Of a DNA stretch of 64,000 nucleotides, positions 7,846 through 17,137 are shown in pieces. Position numbers and translations under genes: made by a program. The stretch's first letter is position 1. Every line of letters starts with the position of its first letter. The DNA lies in NCBI RefSeq assembly GCF_900113865.1, contig NZ_FOQY01000003.1:409972-473971 (forward strand), written 5' to 3'. The notes beneath the pieces are model-generated. The model had not been told where the DNA came from. It saw only the letters and a list, made by a program, of their open reading frames with translations, and made no database searches. Source of the DNA: Streptosporangium canum (lineage in GTDB: Bacteria > Actinomycetota > Actinomycetes > Streptosporangiales > Streptosporangiaceae).

Positions 7846-9054
7846 ATGGGTATGGACGTAGGCCCGCTGCTGCTGTTCGTCGTGGTCGCGACGGCGCTGG
7901 CCTTCGCCTTCAGCAACGGCTTCCATGACACCGCCAACGCGATGGCGACGTCCATCGTGACCGGGGCGCTGCGGCCGCACATGGCCGTCGCGCTGGCGGC
8001 AGCCCTGAACTTCGTCGGAGCCTTCCTGTCACTGAAGGTGGCGGCCACGATCGCCGAGAGGATCGTCGACGGTGACGCGATCACGCTGACGGTCGTCTTC
8101 GCCGGCCTGCTGGGCGGGCTGGTGTGGAACCTGGTGACCTGGTACTTCGGCCTTCCGTCAAGCTCGTCCCACGCCCTCATCGGCGGCGTGGTGGGGGCGA
8201 CCCTCGTCTCGGCGGGCACCTCCGCGGTCCATGGTCAGAGGATCGTGTCGGACGTCCTCGTCCCGGCGGTCTTCTCGCCGCTGGCGGCCGTTCTCGTGGC
8301 GGCCACCGGCACCTACCTCGTCTACCGGATCACCAGGAAGGTGTCCGGCCGCCTGCGCGACCGGGGGTTCCGGATCGGGCAGATCGGCTCGGCCTCACTG
8401 GTGTCGCTGGCCCACGGCAGCAACGACGCCCAGAACACCATGGGCGTCATCACGCTGGCACTGATCGCCGGCGGCGCGATCGGCGACGGCGCCACCGTGC
8501 CGACGTGGGTGATCGTGAGCAGCGCGGCCGCGCTGGCCCTGGGGACCTATGTCGGCGGATGGCGGATCATCCGGACCGTCGGCAAGGGGCTGATGCACAT
8601 CGCGAGCCCGCAGGGGTTCGCCGCGGAGGCGTCCTCGGCCGCGATGATCCTCGCCGCGTCGAACGCCGGCTTCCCGCTGGCGACCACCCACGTGTGCTGT
8701 GGCTCGATCCTGGGCTCGGGACTGGGAAGGCGCAGGATCCGGTGGGCTCTGGCGTCCCGGATGGCGGCGGTGTGGCTGATCACCCTGCCGGCGTCCGCCC
8801 TGGTGGGGGCGGCCGCCTGGAAGGGCACCCAGGCCATCGGGGGGTTCCCCGGCGTCGCCGTGATGTTCGTGGTGGCGATGGCCTTCGCCCTGGAGATCTA
8901 CGTGGCCGCGGACATGAGGCCGGTCAACGCCTCCAACGTCAACGCCGAGTGGACGGAGCACGGGACGCCCCCGGCCTACGTCCAGGAGCCCGAGCCGGGG
9001 GACGGGACGGCGCAGACCGGGGAGCCGTCGCAGGGAAAGGAGCCGGCGTCGTAG
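7846..9054 (+). CDS. Inorganic phosphate transporter, PiT family
   Basis: Membrane phosphate:cation symporter of 402 residues. It shows both halves of the internal PiT repeat: NGFHDTANAMATSI at about residue 24 and GSNDAQNTMG at about 190. About ten hydrophobic helices are visible, with PSSSSHALIGG and PLATTHVCCGSILG as the matched conserved loops. The hydrophilic tail (last 35 residues, rich in Glu and Pro) is an extension of low complexity. The start could be ATG 7846 or 7852; neither has a strong ribosome site. It stands alone, 100 bases after the monooxygenase. No PhoU-like (DUF47) partner is adjacent. Confidence 0.92.
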   Translation: MGMDVGPLLLFVVVATALAFAFSNGFHDTANAMATSIVTGALRPHMAVALAAALNFVGAFLSLKVAATIAERIVDGDAITLTVVFAGLLGGLVWNLVTWYFGLPSSSSHALIGGVVGATLVSAGTSAVHGQRIVSDVLVPAVFSPLAAVLVAATGTYLVYRITRKVSGRLRDRGFRIGQIGSASLVSLAHGSNDAQNTMGVITLALIAGGAIGDGATVPTWVIVSSAAALALGTYVGGWRIIRTVGKGLMHIASPQGFAAEASSAAMILAASNAGFPLATTHVCCGSILGSGLGRRRIRWALASRMAAVWLITLPASALVGAAAWKGTQAIGGFPGVAVMFVVAMAFALEIYVAADMRPVNASNVNAEWTEHGTPPAYVQEPEPGDGTAQTGEPSQGKEPAS

Positions 9055-9178
9055 GCGACCGACCCACCGTCCGGGGCTCCCTGCCCCACCACTCCCCACC
9101 TCACAGCCGACCTCCGGGCGGCCTCCCGGCGCGGAAAACCGTTCGCCCGCCCGCCGTGCCGGCGAGCAGACTGGCCGG

Positions 9179-10420
9179 ATGGATCGAGGATCAGGCCGGA
9201 CGGTCAGCGCGCTGGTGACCGTCGGCGACCGGCGGCTCGGGGTCGTCGGCCCGTTTCCGGTGGACAGCCCCTGGTGGGCCGATGTCGAGCCGGTCGTCGC
9301 ACATCTGGAACCGGCGCTCGGCGTGCCCGTGACGGTGCTCCGCCTGCTCGACGCCGACGGCGGCGAGGGCGCGCGGGACGGGCACGTGACCTACCACGTC
9401 GAAGCGCCGGGACCTCCCCGCCACGACCTGCCGTCGCCCTGGCCCGACGGTTCCGGCGACCTGACGGGCCCGTCCTCGCGGCGGGCCGCCTGGGCCACGG
9501 CCTCGGGCGTGCGTGAGGCGCTGGACTGGGCGGATTCCGCGCTCCGCGCCTCGGGCCGGCCGCCGACCGGACCGGCCGGGCAGGTGAGGACGTGGAACCT
9601 GTCCGGGCTGTTCCGGCTGCCGACCTCGCGGGGCCCTGCCTGGCTCAAGATCACCCCTGGGTTCGCGGCCTGCGAGGCGCGCGTGATCGAGACGTTCGCC
9701 CAGGTGGACCCCGACTCCGTGCCCGCCGTGCTGGCCGCCGACCCGGCACACCGGCGGGTGCTGCTGGAGCACGTGCCCGGAGCGGACTGCTGGGACGCGT
9801 CCGAGGACGTCATCGGCGGTGCGGTCCGCCGGCTGGTCGCGGCGCAGGCCGCGCTCGCGGAACGGAGGGAGGGGATCCCCGACGGGCTGCTCGACCGCCG
9901 GCCGCAGGTGCTCGCCGGCATGGTCGACGAGCTGCTCGACGGCGAGGTGGCCGGAGAGCTGAGCGCCGGCGAGCTGTCGTCGGCCCGCCGGCTGGCCGGA
10001 CGGCTGCCGGCGCTCGTCTCCTCGCTGGAGGCGTGCGGCCTGCCGTACACCGTGGTGCACGGCGACTTCCATCCCGGCAACGTGAGGTCGGACGGGCGGC
10101 GCACGGTCATGGTGGACTTCGCCGACAGCCATTTCGGGCACCCCGTGCTGGACGGCCTGCGGATGCGCGACTTCGTGCACGGCGGCGAGCGGTCGGCGCG
10201 GGCGGCCGGCGCCTGGGCCGAGGCGTGGTCGGCCCGCGTTCCCGGCTCCGACCCGGCCCGCGCGCTGGCCCTCGCCGAACCGCTCGCCCACCTGGCGTAC
10301 GCCGTGAGATACCAGGAGTTCCTGGACAACATCGAGCCGAGCGAGCGGCGCTACCACGCGGGCGACCCCGCCTCGGAGGTCCGCGCCGCCCTGGAGTGCG
10401 TCCGGCCGTCCGCCCCCTGA
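9179..10420 (+). CDS. Aminoglycoside-phosphotransferase-fold (APH) protein
   Basis: A 413-residue protein whose C-terminal half has the APH/choline-kinase catalytic loop, VVHGDFHPGNV (catalytic Asp about residue 296), followed by MVDFADSHFGHP in the place of the metal-binding D-F-G-like motif. The N-terminal third (about 130 residues with GVVGPFPVDSPWWADVEPV) is not part of the kinase fold and resembles an accessory domain seen in actinobacterial APH proteins. Natural substrate unknown; it should not be called a resistance gene from this alone. Convergent with gamma-glutamyltransferase, 25 bases apart. Confidence 0.8.
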   Translation: MDRGSGRTVSALVTVGDRRLGVVGPFPVDSPWWADVEPVVAHLEPALGVPVTVLRLLDADGGEGARDGHVTYHVEAPGPPRHDLPSPWPDGSGDLTGPSSRRAAWATASGVREALDWADSALRASGRPPTGPAGQVRTWNLSGLFRLPTSRGPAWLKITPGFAACEARVIETFAQVDPDSVPAVLAADPAHRRVLLEHVPGADCWDASEDVIGGAVRRLVAAQAALAERREGIPDGLLDRRPQVLAGMVDELLDGEVAGELSAGELSSARRLAGRLPALVSSLEACGLPYTVVHGDFHPGNVRSDGRRTVMVDFADSHFGHPVLDGLRMRDFVHGGERSARAAGAWAEAWSARVPGSDPARALALAEPLAHLAYAVRYQEFLDNIEPSERRYHAGDPASEVRAALECVRPSAP

Positions 10421-10445
10421 CGGAGCGCCGGGTGGGAGAAGGGTC

Positions 10446-12218
10446 CTACCGGCGCTCGCTCACCACCAGGGCGCTGCCGCCGCCCCTCCGGGTGGGCTCG
10501 GCGACGGCCTGGAGCCTGCCGTGGCGGAGGAACTCCACGGCGGTGGCCGCACCGATCTCCGGGTTCAGCACGAGGCTGTGCCCCTTGGCCGTGAGCCCGG
10601 TGCCGTAGCGGTCGATGAAGCCCTGCTCGGCCTGGGTCTGGGCGGTGTTGCGCTGGGTGGCGCGGGGGGCGGCCAGCGCGTCCGGCAGCGACATGCCGAG
10701 GTCCCAGCGGTTGACCAGGATCTGCAGAACCGTGGTGATGATCGTGGAGCCGCCCGGCGAGCCGAGCGCGAGCAGCGGCCTGCCGTCGGCCAGGACGATC
10801 GTCGGAGCCATCGAGGAGCGGGGACGCTTGCCGGGCGCGGGCAGGTTGGGGTCACCCGGGGCGGGCCCGAAGGTGAAGTCGGTCAGCTCGTTGTTGAGCA
10901 GGAAGCCCCGGCCGGGAACGACGATGCCGTTGCCGCCGGTGGACTCGATGGTGATGTTGTAGGCGACCACGTTGCCCCAGCGGTCCGTCACGACCAGGTG
11001 GGTGGTCTCCGGCCCTTCGGCGGGCGTCGGGGTGGCCTGCGCCGGGGACGCCGCCCGGCACGGCCCGTAGGCGCCGTCGGGGTCTCCCGCCGGGGCCGGG
11101 TGCGGCAGCGCCCGGTCTCCGACCAGGCAGGCGCGCTCCTTGGCGAACCCGTCGGACAGCAACTCCTTCAGCGGCACGCCCGGGATGTCGCCGACATACT
11201 TGCCCCGGTCGGCGAACGAGAGCCGGGAGGCCTCCAGATACTCGTGCACGCCGACCTCGGGAAGGGCCTCCAGGATGTTGAGCGCCTCACCGACCGTCGA
11301 GCCGCCCGAGGACGGGGGCGCCATGCCGTACACGTCCATGCCCTTGTAGGTCACCTTCGTGGGTGGCCGCTCGATCGCCCGGTAGGCCCGCAGGTCGGAC
11401 AGTTCCATCAGGCCGGGCCGTACGTTACGGGTGGAGCCGGGCGTGACCGGCGGGCTCTTCACCGTGGCCACGACCTCCGAGCCGAGCCGCCCCCCGTACA
11501 GCCAGCCGCCGCCCTCCCTGCCGAGCCGGCGGTAGGTGTCGGCGAGCTCGGGGTTGCGGAAGGTGGAGCCGACCGGTGGCGGGGCGCCGCCGGGGAGGTA
11601 CAGCTTGGCGGTGGAGGTGAAGTCCTTGAACCGGGCCGCGTTGGCGGCGGTCTGGTCGTAGAAGGTCTGGTCGACGGTGAACCCCTCGGAGGCCACCTTG
11701 ATCGCGGGTTTGAGCGCCTGTCCGAGCGGGAGCGTGCCGAACCGGCGCAGGGCCAGCTCCCACTGCGCCACGCTGCCCGGCACCCCCGCCGACAGCCCGC
11801 TGGTGACCGCCTCGTCGAACGCGATGCCTTCCAGGGACGTCGCGGTCATCGCCCGGGGCGCCGTCTCCCTGCCGTCGATCGTGTGGACCTTCCGGTGCCG
11901 GGCGTCGTAGTAGACGAGGAACCCGCCCCCGGCCAGCCCGGCCGAGTAGGGCTCGGTCACCCCCAGCGTGGCCGCCGCCGCGACGGCCGCGTCGACCGCG
12001 TTGCCGCCCCGGCGCAGCACCCCCAGCGCGGCCTCGCTCGCGTCCAGGTCGACGGTCGCGACCGCCCCGCCGTACCCCTCGGCGACGGGTCTCTTCTCCG
12101 CCTGGCCCGGCGGCGACACCTGGCCCGGCGGCGACGCCGCCACGGCGGGTTGCACCAGCAGGACGGAGCCACCGGCCAGGATCCCGGCGAGCGGCACGGC
12201 TAAGCGACGAGCGATCAT
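10446..12218 (-). CDS. ggt: Gamma-glutamyltransferase, secreted
   Basis: Autoprocessing enzyme of 590 residues that hydrolyses or transfers the gamma-glutamyl group of glutathione and related compounds outside the cell. An N-terminal signal peptide ends near residue 28 (VQPAVAAS). The large subunit begins with GGAVATVDLDASEAALGVLRRGG and contains NAVDAAVAAAATLGVTEP. The processing site and catalytic Thr lie in ETTHLVVTD at about residue 405, followed by the small subunit with NNELTDF and the substrate loop GSPGGSTI. Length fits the bacterial family. A short inverted repeat (AGACA-GCT-TGTCT) sits just upstream at 12232-12244. Confidence 0.95.
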   Translation of the reverse strand: MIARRLAVPLAGILAGGSVLLVQPAVAASPPGQVSPPGQAEKRPVAEGYGGAVATVDLDASEAALGVLRRGGNAVDAAVAAAATLGVTEPYSAGLAGGGFLVYYDARHRKVHTIDGRETAPRAMTATSLEGIAFDEAVTSGLSAGVPGSVAQWELALRRFGTLPLGQALKPAIKVASEGFTVDQTFYDQTAANAARFKDFTSTAKLYLPGGAPPPVGSTFRNPELADTYRRLGREGGGWLYGGRLGSEVVATVKSPPVTPGSTRNVRPGLMELSDLRAYRAIERPPTKVTYKGMDVYGMAPPSSGGSTVGEALNILEALPEVGVHEYLEASRLSFADRGKYVGDIPGVPLKELLSDGFAKERACLVGDRALPHPAPAGDPDGAYGPCRAASPAQATPTPAEGPETTHLVVTDRWGNVVAYNITIESTGGNGIVVPGRGFLLNNELTDFTFGPAPGDPNLPAPGKRPRSSMAPTIVLADGRPLLALGSPGGSTIITTVLQILVNRWDLGMSLPDALAAPRATQRNTAQTQAEQGFIDRYGTGLTAKGHSLVLNPEIGAATAVEFLRHGRLQAVAEPTRRGGGSALVVSERR

Positions 12219-12348
12219 GATGGCCTCCTGCAGACAGCTTGTCTCAGCTCGCCTGCCCTGTCAGCCCCTCGGCTACCACGAGTGTTGTAGTGCCTCCTGC
12301 CCCGGAGGGCGGACGCGCTGGTCAGCGGGTGGACATAAGGTTCCGGAC

Positions 12349-13461
12349 GTGCGCGCCAAACCCCGATGGATCGACCCGCTGCTCCCGCTTCTCGTGGCGG
12401 TCCTCCAGGTCACGATGACCTGGGCCGCCCAGTGGAACCAGCCCGACCGCGCCGAGGCTGACGTGATCGGCGTCGCGCTGCTGGTGGCCGGGCCGCTCGC
12501 GCTGGTCGCACGGCGCCGCCACCCGGTGTTCACCCTGCTCGCCACCCTGGCCGTGACCTGCGTTTTCATCGCCCGAGGCCACGCCTACGGCCCGATCTTC
12601 TTCAGCCCGGTCATCGCGCTCCACACCGTCGTCGTCCTCGGCCGCCGGCGCATCGCCTGGGCGGTCTCGGCCGTGGCCTACGTGTTCTTCGTCGTCTACA
12701 CGACCTGGCTGGCCCCGGTCCCCAGCCCCGGGCTGTGGCACATGTTCGCGGTGGCGACGGCCATCGGGGTCGTCCTGGCGCTGGGCGAGTTCGTCCGGGC
12801 CAGAAGGGAACGGCTGGCCGAGCACGAGCTGGTGGTGCGGGAGGAGACCCGGCGGCAGGCCAGCGAGGAACGGCTGACCATGGCCCAGGAGCTGCACGAC
12901 GTGCTCGCGCACAACATCTCCCTCATCCACGTCCAGGCCTCCACCGCGCTGCACCTGATCGACGACCAGCCCGAGCAGGCCCGCACCGCGCTCACCACCA
13001 TCAAGCAGGCCTCCAAGGACGTGCTGACCGAGATGCGCTCGGTGCTCAGCGTGCTCCGCGACGGTGCGCCCCGCTCCCCCACGGCCGGGCTGGAACGGCT
13101 GGAGGAGCTCGTCGAACGCGGCGGGCTGCCTGTCACCAGGAAGGTCACCGGCCAGGTCAGGGCACTGCCGCCGGAAGTGGACCGGGCCGGGTACCGCATC
13201 GTCCAGGAGGCGCTGACCAACGTCACCCGGCACGCGCCGGGCGCGGCGGTCACCGTCCTGCTGGAGTACGGCCCCCGCGAGCTGCTGATCCAGATCACCG
13301 ACACCGGCGGCGGAGCGCCGGGGGAGAGCCTGGGCGGCGGGAACGGCATCCCCGGCATGCGGGAGCGGGCGGCCGCCCTCGGCGGCGCGCTGACCGCCGG
13401 GCACCATGGACAGGGCTTCCGCGTCGAGGCGCGGCTGCCGATCCCGGAGGGACCCGAATGA
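12349..13461 (+). CDS. Sensor histidine kinase, NarL-associated (HisKA_3) type
   Basis: Membrane kinase of 370 residues with four to five N-terminal hydrophobic helices (residues about 8-145), then a dimerisation domain with the phosphoacceptor motif ELHDVLAHNISLI (His about residue 183) and an HATPase domain (YRIVQEALTNVTRHAPG; GNGIPGMRERAAALGG). This is the arrangement of DesK/LiaS-like kinases. The GTG start follows ATAAGG; no better start lies closer to the first helix. Its stop overlaps the next gene by four bases (ATGA), so kinase and regulator are translationally coupled. Confidence 0.92.
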   Translation: MRAKPRWIDPLLPLLVAVLQVTMTWAAQWNQPDRAEADVIGVALLVAGPLALVARRRHPVFTLLATLAVTCVFIARGHAYGPIFFSPVIALHTVVVLGRRRIAWAVSAVAYVFFVVYTTWLAPVPSPGLWHMFAVATAIGVVLALGEFVRARRERLAEHELVVREETRRQASEERLTMAQELHDVLAHNISLIHVQASTALHLIDDQPEQARTALTTIKQASKDVLTEMRSVLSVLRDGAPRSPTAGLERLEELVERGGLPVTRKVTGQVRALPPEVDRAGYRIVQEALTNVTRHAPGAAVTVLLEYGPRELLIQITDTGGGAPGESLGGGNGIPGMRERAAALGGALTAGHHGQGFRVEARLPIPEGPE

Positions 13462-14105
13462 TCAAAATTGTCATCGCCGACGACCAGGCCCTGGTCAGAG
13501 CCGGATTCCGGGCCCTGCTCGACGCGCAGCCGGGGATGACCGTGGTGGCCGAGGCCTCCGACGGCGCTCAGGCCGTACGGCTGGCCGCCGAGCACGAGCC
13601 CGACGTGGTGCTGATGGACATCCGGATGCCGGGCATGGACGGCCTGACCGCCACCCGGCGGATGCCCCCGGGACCGAGGATCATCATCCTGACGACCTTC
13701 GAGCTCGACGAATACGTCTTCGAGGCGCTCCGCAACGGCGCCAGCGGATTCCTGGTCAAGGACACCGAGCCGGCCGAGCTGATCCAGGCCGTCCGTGTCG
13801 TCGCCGGCGGCGACGCCCTGCTCTCCCCCGGCGTCACACGCCGCCTGATCGCCGAGTACGCCAGCCGCGCCAAGCCGCCCCACCCCTCCCAGAACCTCGG
13901 CCTGCTCACCGACCGCGAGCGCGAGGTCCTGTCCCTGGTCGGCACCGGCATGACCAACGACGAGATCGCCGGAAAGCTCTTCATGAGCCCGGCCACCGCC
14001 AAGACCCACGTCAGCCGCACCATGATGAAGCTGCACGCCCGCGACCGCGCCCAGCTCGTCGTCATCGCCTACGAGTCCGGCCTGGTCCGTCCCGGCTGGG
14101 TGTAG
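13458..14105 (+). CDS. LuxR/NarL-family response regulator
   Basis: A 215-residue regulator paired with the preceding kinase. The receiver domain carries the acidic pair at IADDQALVRAG and the phosphoacceptor Asp54 in VVLMDIRMPGMDG. The C-terminal helix-turn-helix (LTDREREVLSLVGTGMTNDEIAGKLFMSPATAKTHVSR) is standard NarL type. ATG overlaps the kinase stop. The gene ends directly against an unrelated coding remnant. No target gene is obvious. Confidence 0.95.
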   Translation: MIKIVIADDQALVRAGFRALLDAQPGMTVVAEASDGAQAVRLAAEHEPDVVLMDIRMPGMDGLTATRRMPPGPRIIILTTFELDEYVFEALRNGASGFLVKDTEPAELIQAVRVVAGGDALLSPGVTRRLIAEYASRAKPPHPSQNLGLLTDREREVLSLVGTGMTNDEIAGKLFMSPATAKTHVSRTMMKLHARDRAQLVVIAYESGLVRPGWV

Positions 14106-14258
14106 GCCCTCCGCGTCTTTGCCGTTCTCAGCGACCCGAAGGACGGCGTCTACCTGACCTCCACCCGCGTCGCGGTGGGCAGTCCGGTGCACATCCCCGA
14201 GCCGGTCGGCTTCACGCTGGACACCTCCGTCTTCGAGAAGGCACTGGGCAGGCCCTAG
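14106..14258 (+). pseudogene. C-terminal remnant of a Uma2-family endonuclease-like gene
   Basis: Starting right after the regulator stop, 50 codons are open to the TAG at 14256-14258, with no start codon in a plausible place. The peptide includes VYLTSTRVAVGSPVHIPEPV and ends [15 protein letters not shown]. The pattern of a strand ending in PEPVGFTLDTS followed by a short helix resembles the C-terminus of actinobacterial Uma2 proteins (PD-(D/E)XK fold). The N-terminal 130 or so residues, including the nuclease motifs, are absent. Its TAG overlaps the stop codon of alanine dehydrogenase on the other strand. Family assignment is moderately sure. Confidence 0.55.
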
Positions 14259-15370
14259 TCGGCGAGGACCTGCGATACCGGCACGTACGGCAGGTCGAGG
14301 GCGAGCGCGACCTGGTCGTTGGTGAGCCGGCCCGCGTGGGTGTTGAGGCCCGGCGCGAGGCCGGCGTCCTGCTGGAGCGCGGACTTCCAGCCCAGACCGG
14401 CGAGCTTGACCGCGTAGGGCAGCGTCGCGTTGGTCAGCGCGTAGGTGGAGGTGTTGGCCACCGAACCCGGCATGTTGGCCACGCAGTAGAAGATCGAGTC
14501 GTGGACCTGGTAGGTCGGCTCGGCGTGCGTGGTCGGGCGGGAGTCCTCGAAGCAGCCGCCCTGGTCGATGGCGATGTCGACGAGGACGGAGCCCGGCCTC
14601 ATACGGGAGACCAGCTCGTTGGAGACGAGGGTCGGGGCCTTGGCGCCCGGGATCAGCACCGCGCCGATGACCAGGTCGGCCTCCAGGACCTCCTTCTCGA
14701 TGGCGTAGGAGGTCGAGACGAGGGTCTTCAGACGGCCCTGGTAGATGGCGTCGATGGAGCGCAGGCGGTCGATGTTGAGGTCGAGGACCGTGACGTCCGC
14801 GCCCATGCCGACCGCGATCTGCGCCGCGTTGAGACCGGAGACGCCGGCGCCGATGACGACGACCTTGGCCGGGGCCACGCCGGGCACGCCGCCGGGCAGC
14901 ACGCCGCGGCCGCCGTTGAAGCGCATCAGGTTGTAGGCGCCGACCTGCGGGGCCAGGCGGCCCGCGACCTCGGACATCGGGGCCAGCAGCGGCAGGGTGC
15001 CGCCGACCTGGACCGTCTCGTACGCGATACCGGTGACCTGCCGCTTGAGCAGGGCGTCGGCGCACTCGCGGCCCGCCGCCAGGTGCAGGTAGGTGAAGAG
15101 CACCTGCCCGGCGCGCATGCGGTCGTACTCCTCGGCGATCGGCTCCTTCACCTTGAGGACCATGTCGGCCTCGCCCCACACCTCGTCGGCGGTGTCGAGG
15201 ATCTTGGCGCCGGCGAAGAGGTAGTCCTCGTCGGGAAGGTGTGAGCCGAGGCCCGCGCCGCGCTGGACGTAGACGTCATGACCGTGACGGACCAGTTCGT
15301 GCACGCCCGCCGGGGTGGCGGCGACGCGGTACTCATGGTTCTTCACCTCGGCGGGCACGCCGATCTTCAT
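14255..15370 (-). CDS. ald: Alanine dehydrogenase
   Basis: NAD-dependent enzyme interconverting L-alanine with pyruvate and ammonia; 371 residues, the usual length. The N-terminal substrate domain starts [20 protein letters not shown], with the conserved Arg15, and has the FTYLHLAA strand with catalytic His. The Rossmann domain reads [28 protein letters not shown], and the catalytic Asp lies in [12 protein letters not shown]. It is followed on the same strand (upstream in the genome) by a class III aminotransferase, which suggests joint work on amino-group transfer: the aminotransferase makes alanine from pyruvate and this enzyme regenerates pyruvate. Confidence 0.97.
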   Translation of the reverse strand: MKIGVPAEVKNHEYRVAATPAGVHELVRHGHDVYVQRGAGLGSHLPDEDYLFAGAKILDTADEVWGEADMVLKVKEPIAEEYDRMRAGQVLFTYLHLAAGRECADALLKRQVTGIAYETVQVGGTLPLLAPMSEVAGRLAPQVGAYNLMRFNGGRGVLPGGVPGVAPAKVVVIGAGVSGLNAAQIAVGMGADVTVLDLNIDRLRSIDAIYQGRLKTLVSTSYAIEKEVLEADLVIGAVLIPGAKAPTLVSNELVSRMRPGSVLVDIAIDQGGCFEDSRPTTHAEPTYQVHDSIFYCVANMPGSVANTSTYALTNATLPYAVKLAGLGWKSALQQDAGLAPGLNTHAGRLTNDQVALALDLPYVPVSQVLAD

Positions 15371-15461
15371 TGCGGTTCCTCTCGGAGTTTCGGCTGGGGG
15401 GTCAGAGCACGGGTCGAACGGGGGGCGGGTGTGTCTGGGCGAGCCGGGTGCGGCGGCTAAC

Positions 15462-16856
15462 TCACAGCCGGCTCCATGCCTCCGTGAGCACGGAGCGGAG
15501 AATCGACTCGATCTCGTCGAACTCCTTGGGGCCGCAGATGAGCGGCGGGGCGAGCTGGACCACGGGGTCGCCGCGGTCGTCGGCGCGGCAGTACAGGCCC
15601 GCGTCGTAGAGGGCCTTGGACAGGAAGCCGCGGAGCAGGCGCTCGGACTCGTCGGCGTTGAAGGTCTCCTTGGTGTCCTTGTCCTTGACCAGCTCGATGC
15701 CCCAGAAGTAGCCGGAGCCGCGCACGTCGCCGACGATGGGCAGGTCGCGGAGACGCTCCAGGGTGGAACGGAAGACCGGCTCGTTGCGGGTCACGTGACC
15801 GAGCAGGTCCTCGCGCTCGAACAGGTCGAGGTTGGCCAGGGCGACCGCGGCGGAGACGGGGTGGCCGCCGAAGGTGTAGCCGTGGGCGAACATCTCGGTG
15901 CCGTTGCTGAACGGCTCGAACAGCCGGTCCGAGGCGATCATGGCGCCGATCGGCGAGTAGCCGCTGGTCATGCCCTTGGCGCAGGTGATGATGTCGGGGA
16001 CGTAGTCGAACTTCTGCCCGCCGAACATGGTGCCGAGGCGGCCGAAGGCGCAGATGACCTCGTCGGAGACGAGCAGGACGTCGTACTCGTCGCAGATCTC
16101 GCGCAGGCGCTGGAAGTATCCGGGCGGCGGCGGGAAGCAGCCGCCGGCGTTCTGCACCGGCTCGACGAAGACGGCGGCCACGGTGTCGGGGCCCTCCATC
16201 TCGATGGCGCGGGCGACGCGCTCGGCGGCCCAGTAGCCGTACTGCTCCGGGGTCATGCCGGGGACGCCGGTGATCTCGTCGGCCCGGTAGTGGTTGGTGT
16301 TCGGCACCCGGACCGAGCCCGGGACCAGCGGCTCGAACATCTGCTTGAAGGCCGGGATGCCGGTGATCGACAGGGCGCCCTGCGGGGTGCCGTGGTAGGC
16401 GATCTGGCGGCTGATGACCTTGTGCTTGAGCGGCTTGCCGGTCAGCTTGAAGTACTGCTTGGCGAGCTTCCACGCGCTCTCGACGGCCTCGCCGCCGCCG
16501 GTGGTGAAGAAGACGCGGTTGAGGTCGCCGGGGGTCTCGGCCGCCAGCCGCTGGGCCAGCTCGACGGCTTTGGGGTGCGCGTAGGACCAGAGCGGGAAGA
16601 ACGCCAGCTCCTGCGCCTGCTTGGCGGCGGCCTCGGCCAGCTCGCTGCGACCGTGCCCCGCCTGGACCACGAACAGGCCGGCGAGTCCGTCAAGGTAGCG
16701 CTTGCCGTGCACGTCGTAGACGTATGCGCCCTCACCGCGCACGATCATCGGGACTTCGGCGCCCCTGTCGGAGCTGTGCCGGCTGAAGTGCATCCACAGG
16801 TGGTCCTGCGCGGCCTGCATGAGCGAGGCCACGTCGGTGTTTTCAGGGTGGGTCAT
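15462..16856 (-). CDS. Class III (omega-amino acid) aminotransferase
   Basis: PLP-dependent transaminase of 464 residues, annotated in relatives simply as an aspartate-aminotransferase-family protein. Seen: GAYVYDVHGKRYLDGLAGL near the N-terminus, the cofactor loop FTTGGGEAVESAWKLAKQY, the Asp of LLVSDEVICAFGR that contacts the pyridine, and the PLP Lys in IITCAKGMTSGYSPIGA (about residue 293). ATG at 16856 follows GGAAG. Pyruvate is a common acceptor for this group, which fits the alanine dehydrogenase gene 91 bases downstream. The amino donor (beta-alanine, GABA, taurine or a polyamine product) cannot be read from sequence. Confidence 0.9.
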   Translation of the reverse strand: MTHPENTDVASLMQAAQDHLWMHFSRHSSDRGAEVPMIVRGEGAYVYDVHGKRYLDGLAGLFVVQAGHGRSELAEAAAKQAQELAFFPLWSYAHPKAVELAQRLAAETPGDLNRVFFTTGGGEAVESAWKLAKQYFKLTGKPLKHKVISRQIAYHGTPQGALSITGIPAFKQMFEPLVPGSVRVPNTNHYRADEITGVPGMTPEQYGYWAAERVARAIEMEGPDTVAAVFVEPVQNAGGCFPPPPGYFQRLREICDEYDVLLVSDEVICAFGRLGTMFGGQKFDYVPDIITCAKGMTSGYSPIGAMIASDRLFEPFSNGTEMFAHGYTFGGHPVSAAVALANLDLFEREDLLGHVTRNEPVFRSTLERLRDLPIVGDVRGSGYFWGIELVKDKDTKETFNADESERLLRGFLSKALYDAGLYCRADDRGDPVVQLAPPLICGPKEFDEIESILRSVLTEAWSRL

Positions 16857-17137
16857 AGCTATCTTCCCTCGAAGGTCTGAGCTCTCCGACAGTCTGCATG
16901 CCAGCAGAACGTCTTGCCAAGTGAAAACGTGGCAATAGAGTGCAAGAACTTCGGAATTCGCAAAACGGGCATGCAACAACAACGAAATCCGCGTACAGAA
17001 TTCGGGAGTGTCCGGACCACGCGCAACCCGCGGTTCCGTTTGACGGAATCCCGGTGTGCTGGAATCGGGGTGAACCACAGCCACATGCCGGCTGTGATCA
17101 AATAGGACGACCAGATATTGAGATGCGAGGGAACGTC
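16857..17137. promoter_or_regulatory. AT-richer divergent promoter region (aminotransferase / M20 peptidase)
   Basis: About 280 bases between divergent genes, markedly richer in A and T than its surroundings (for example around 16918-17000, GTGAAAACGTGG and the CAACAACAACG stretch). It should hold promoters for both directions. The composition would suit binding by an Lrp/AsnC-type regulator, the usual controller of alanine and amino-acid genes, but I see no firm operator and no such regulator gene in the window. Confidence 0.45.

Noticed and set aside
9179..10420. Aminoglycoside resistance gene
   Set aside because: The APH catalytic loop alone does not show resistance; many actinobacterial APH-fold proteins have other or unknown substrates.
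12696..15179. An 827-codon minus-strand frame
   Set aside because: Antisense to the kinase/regulator pair and out of frame with ald; composition of a shadow frame.
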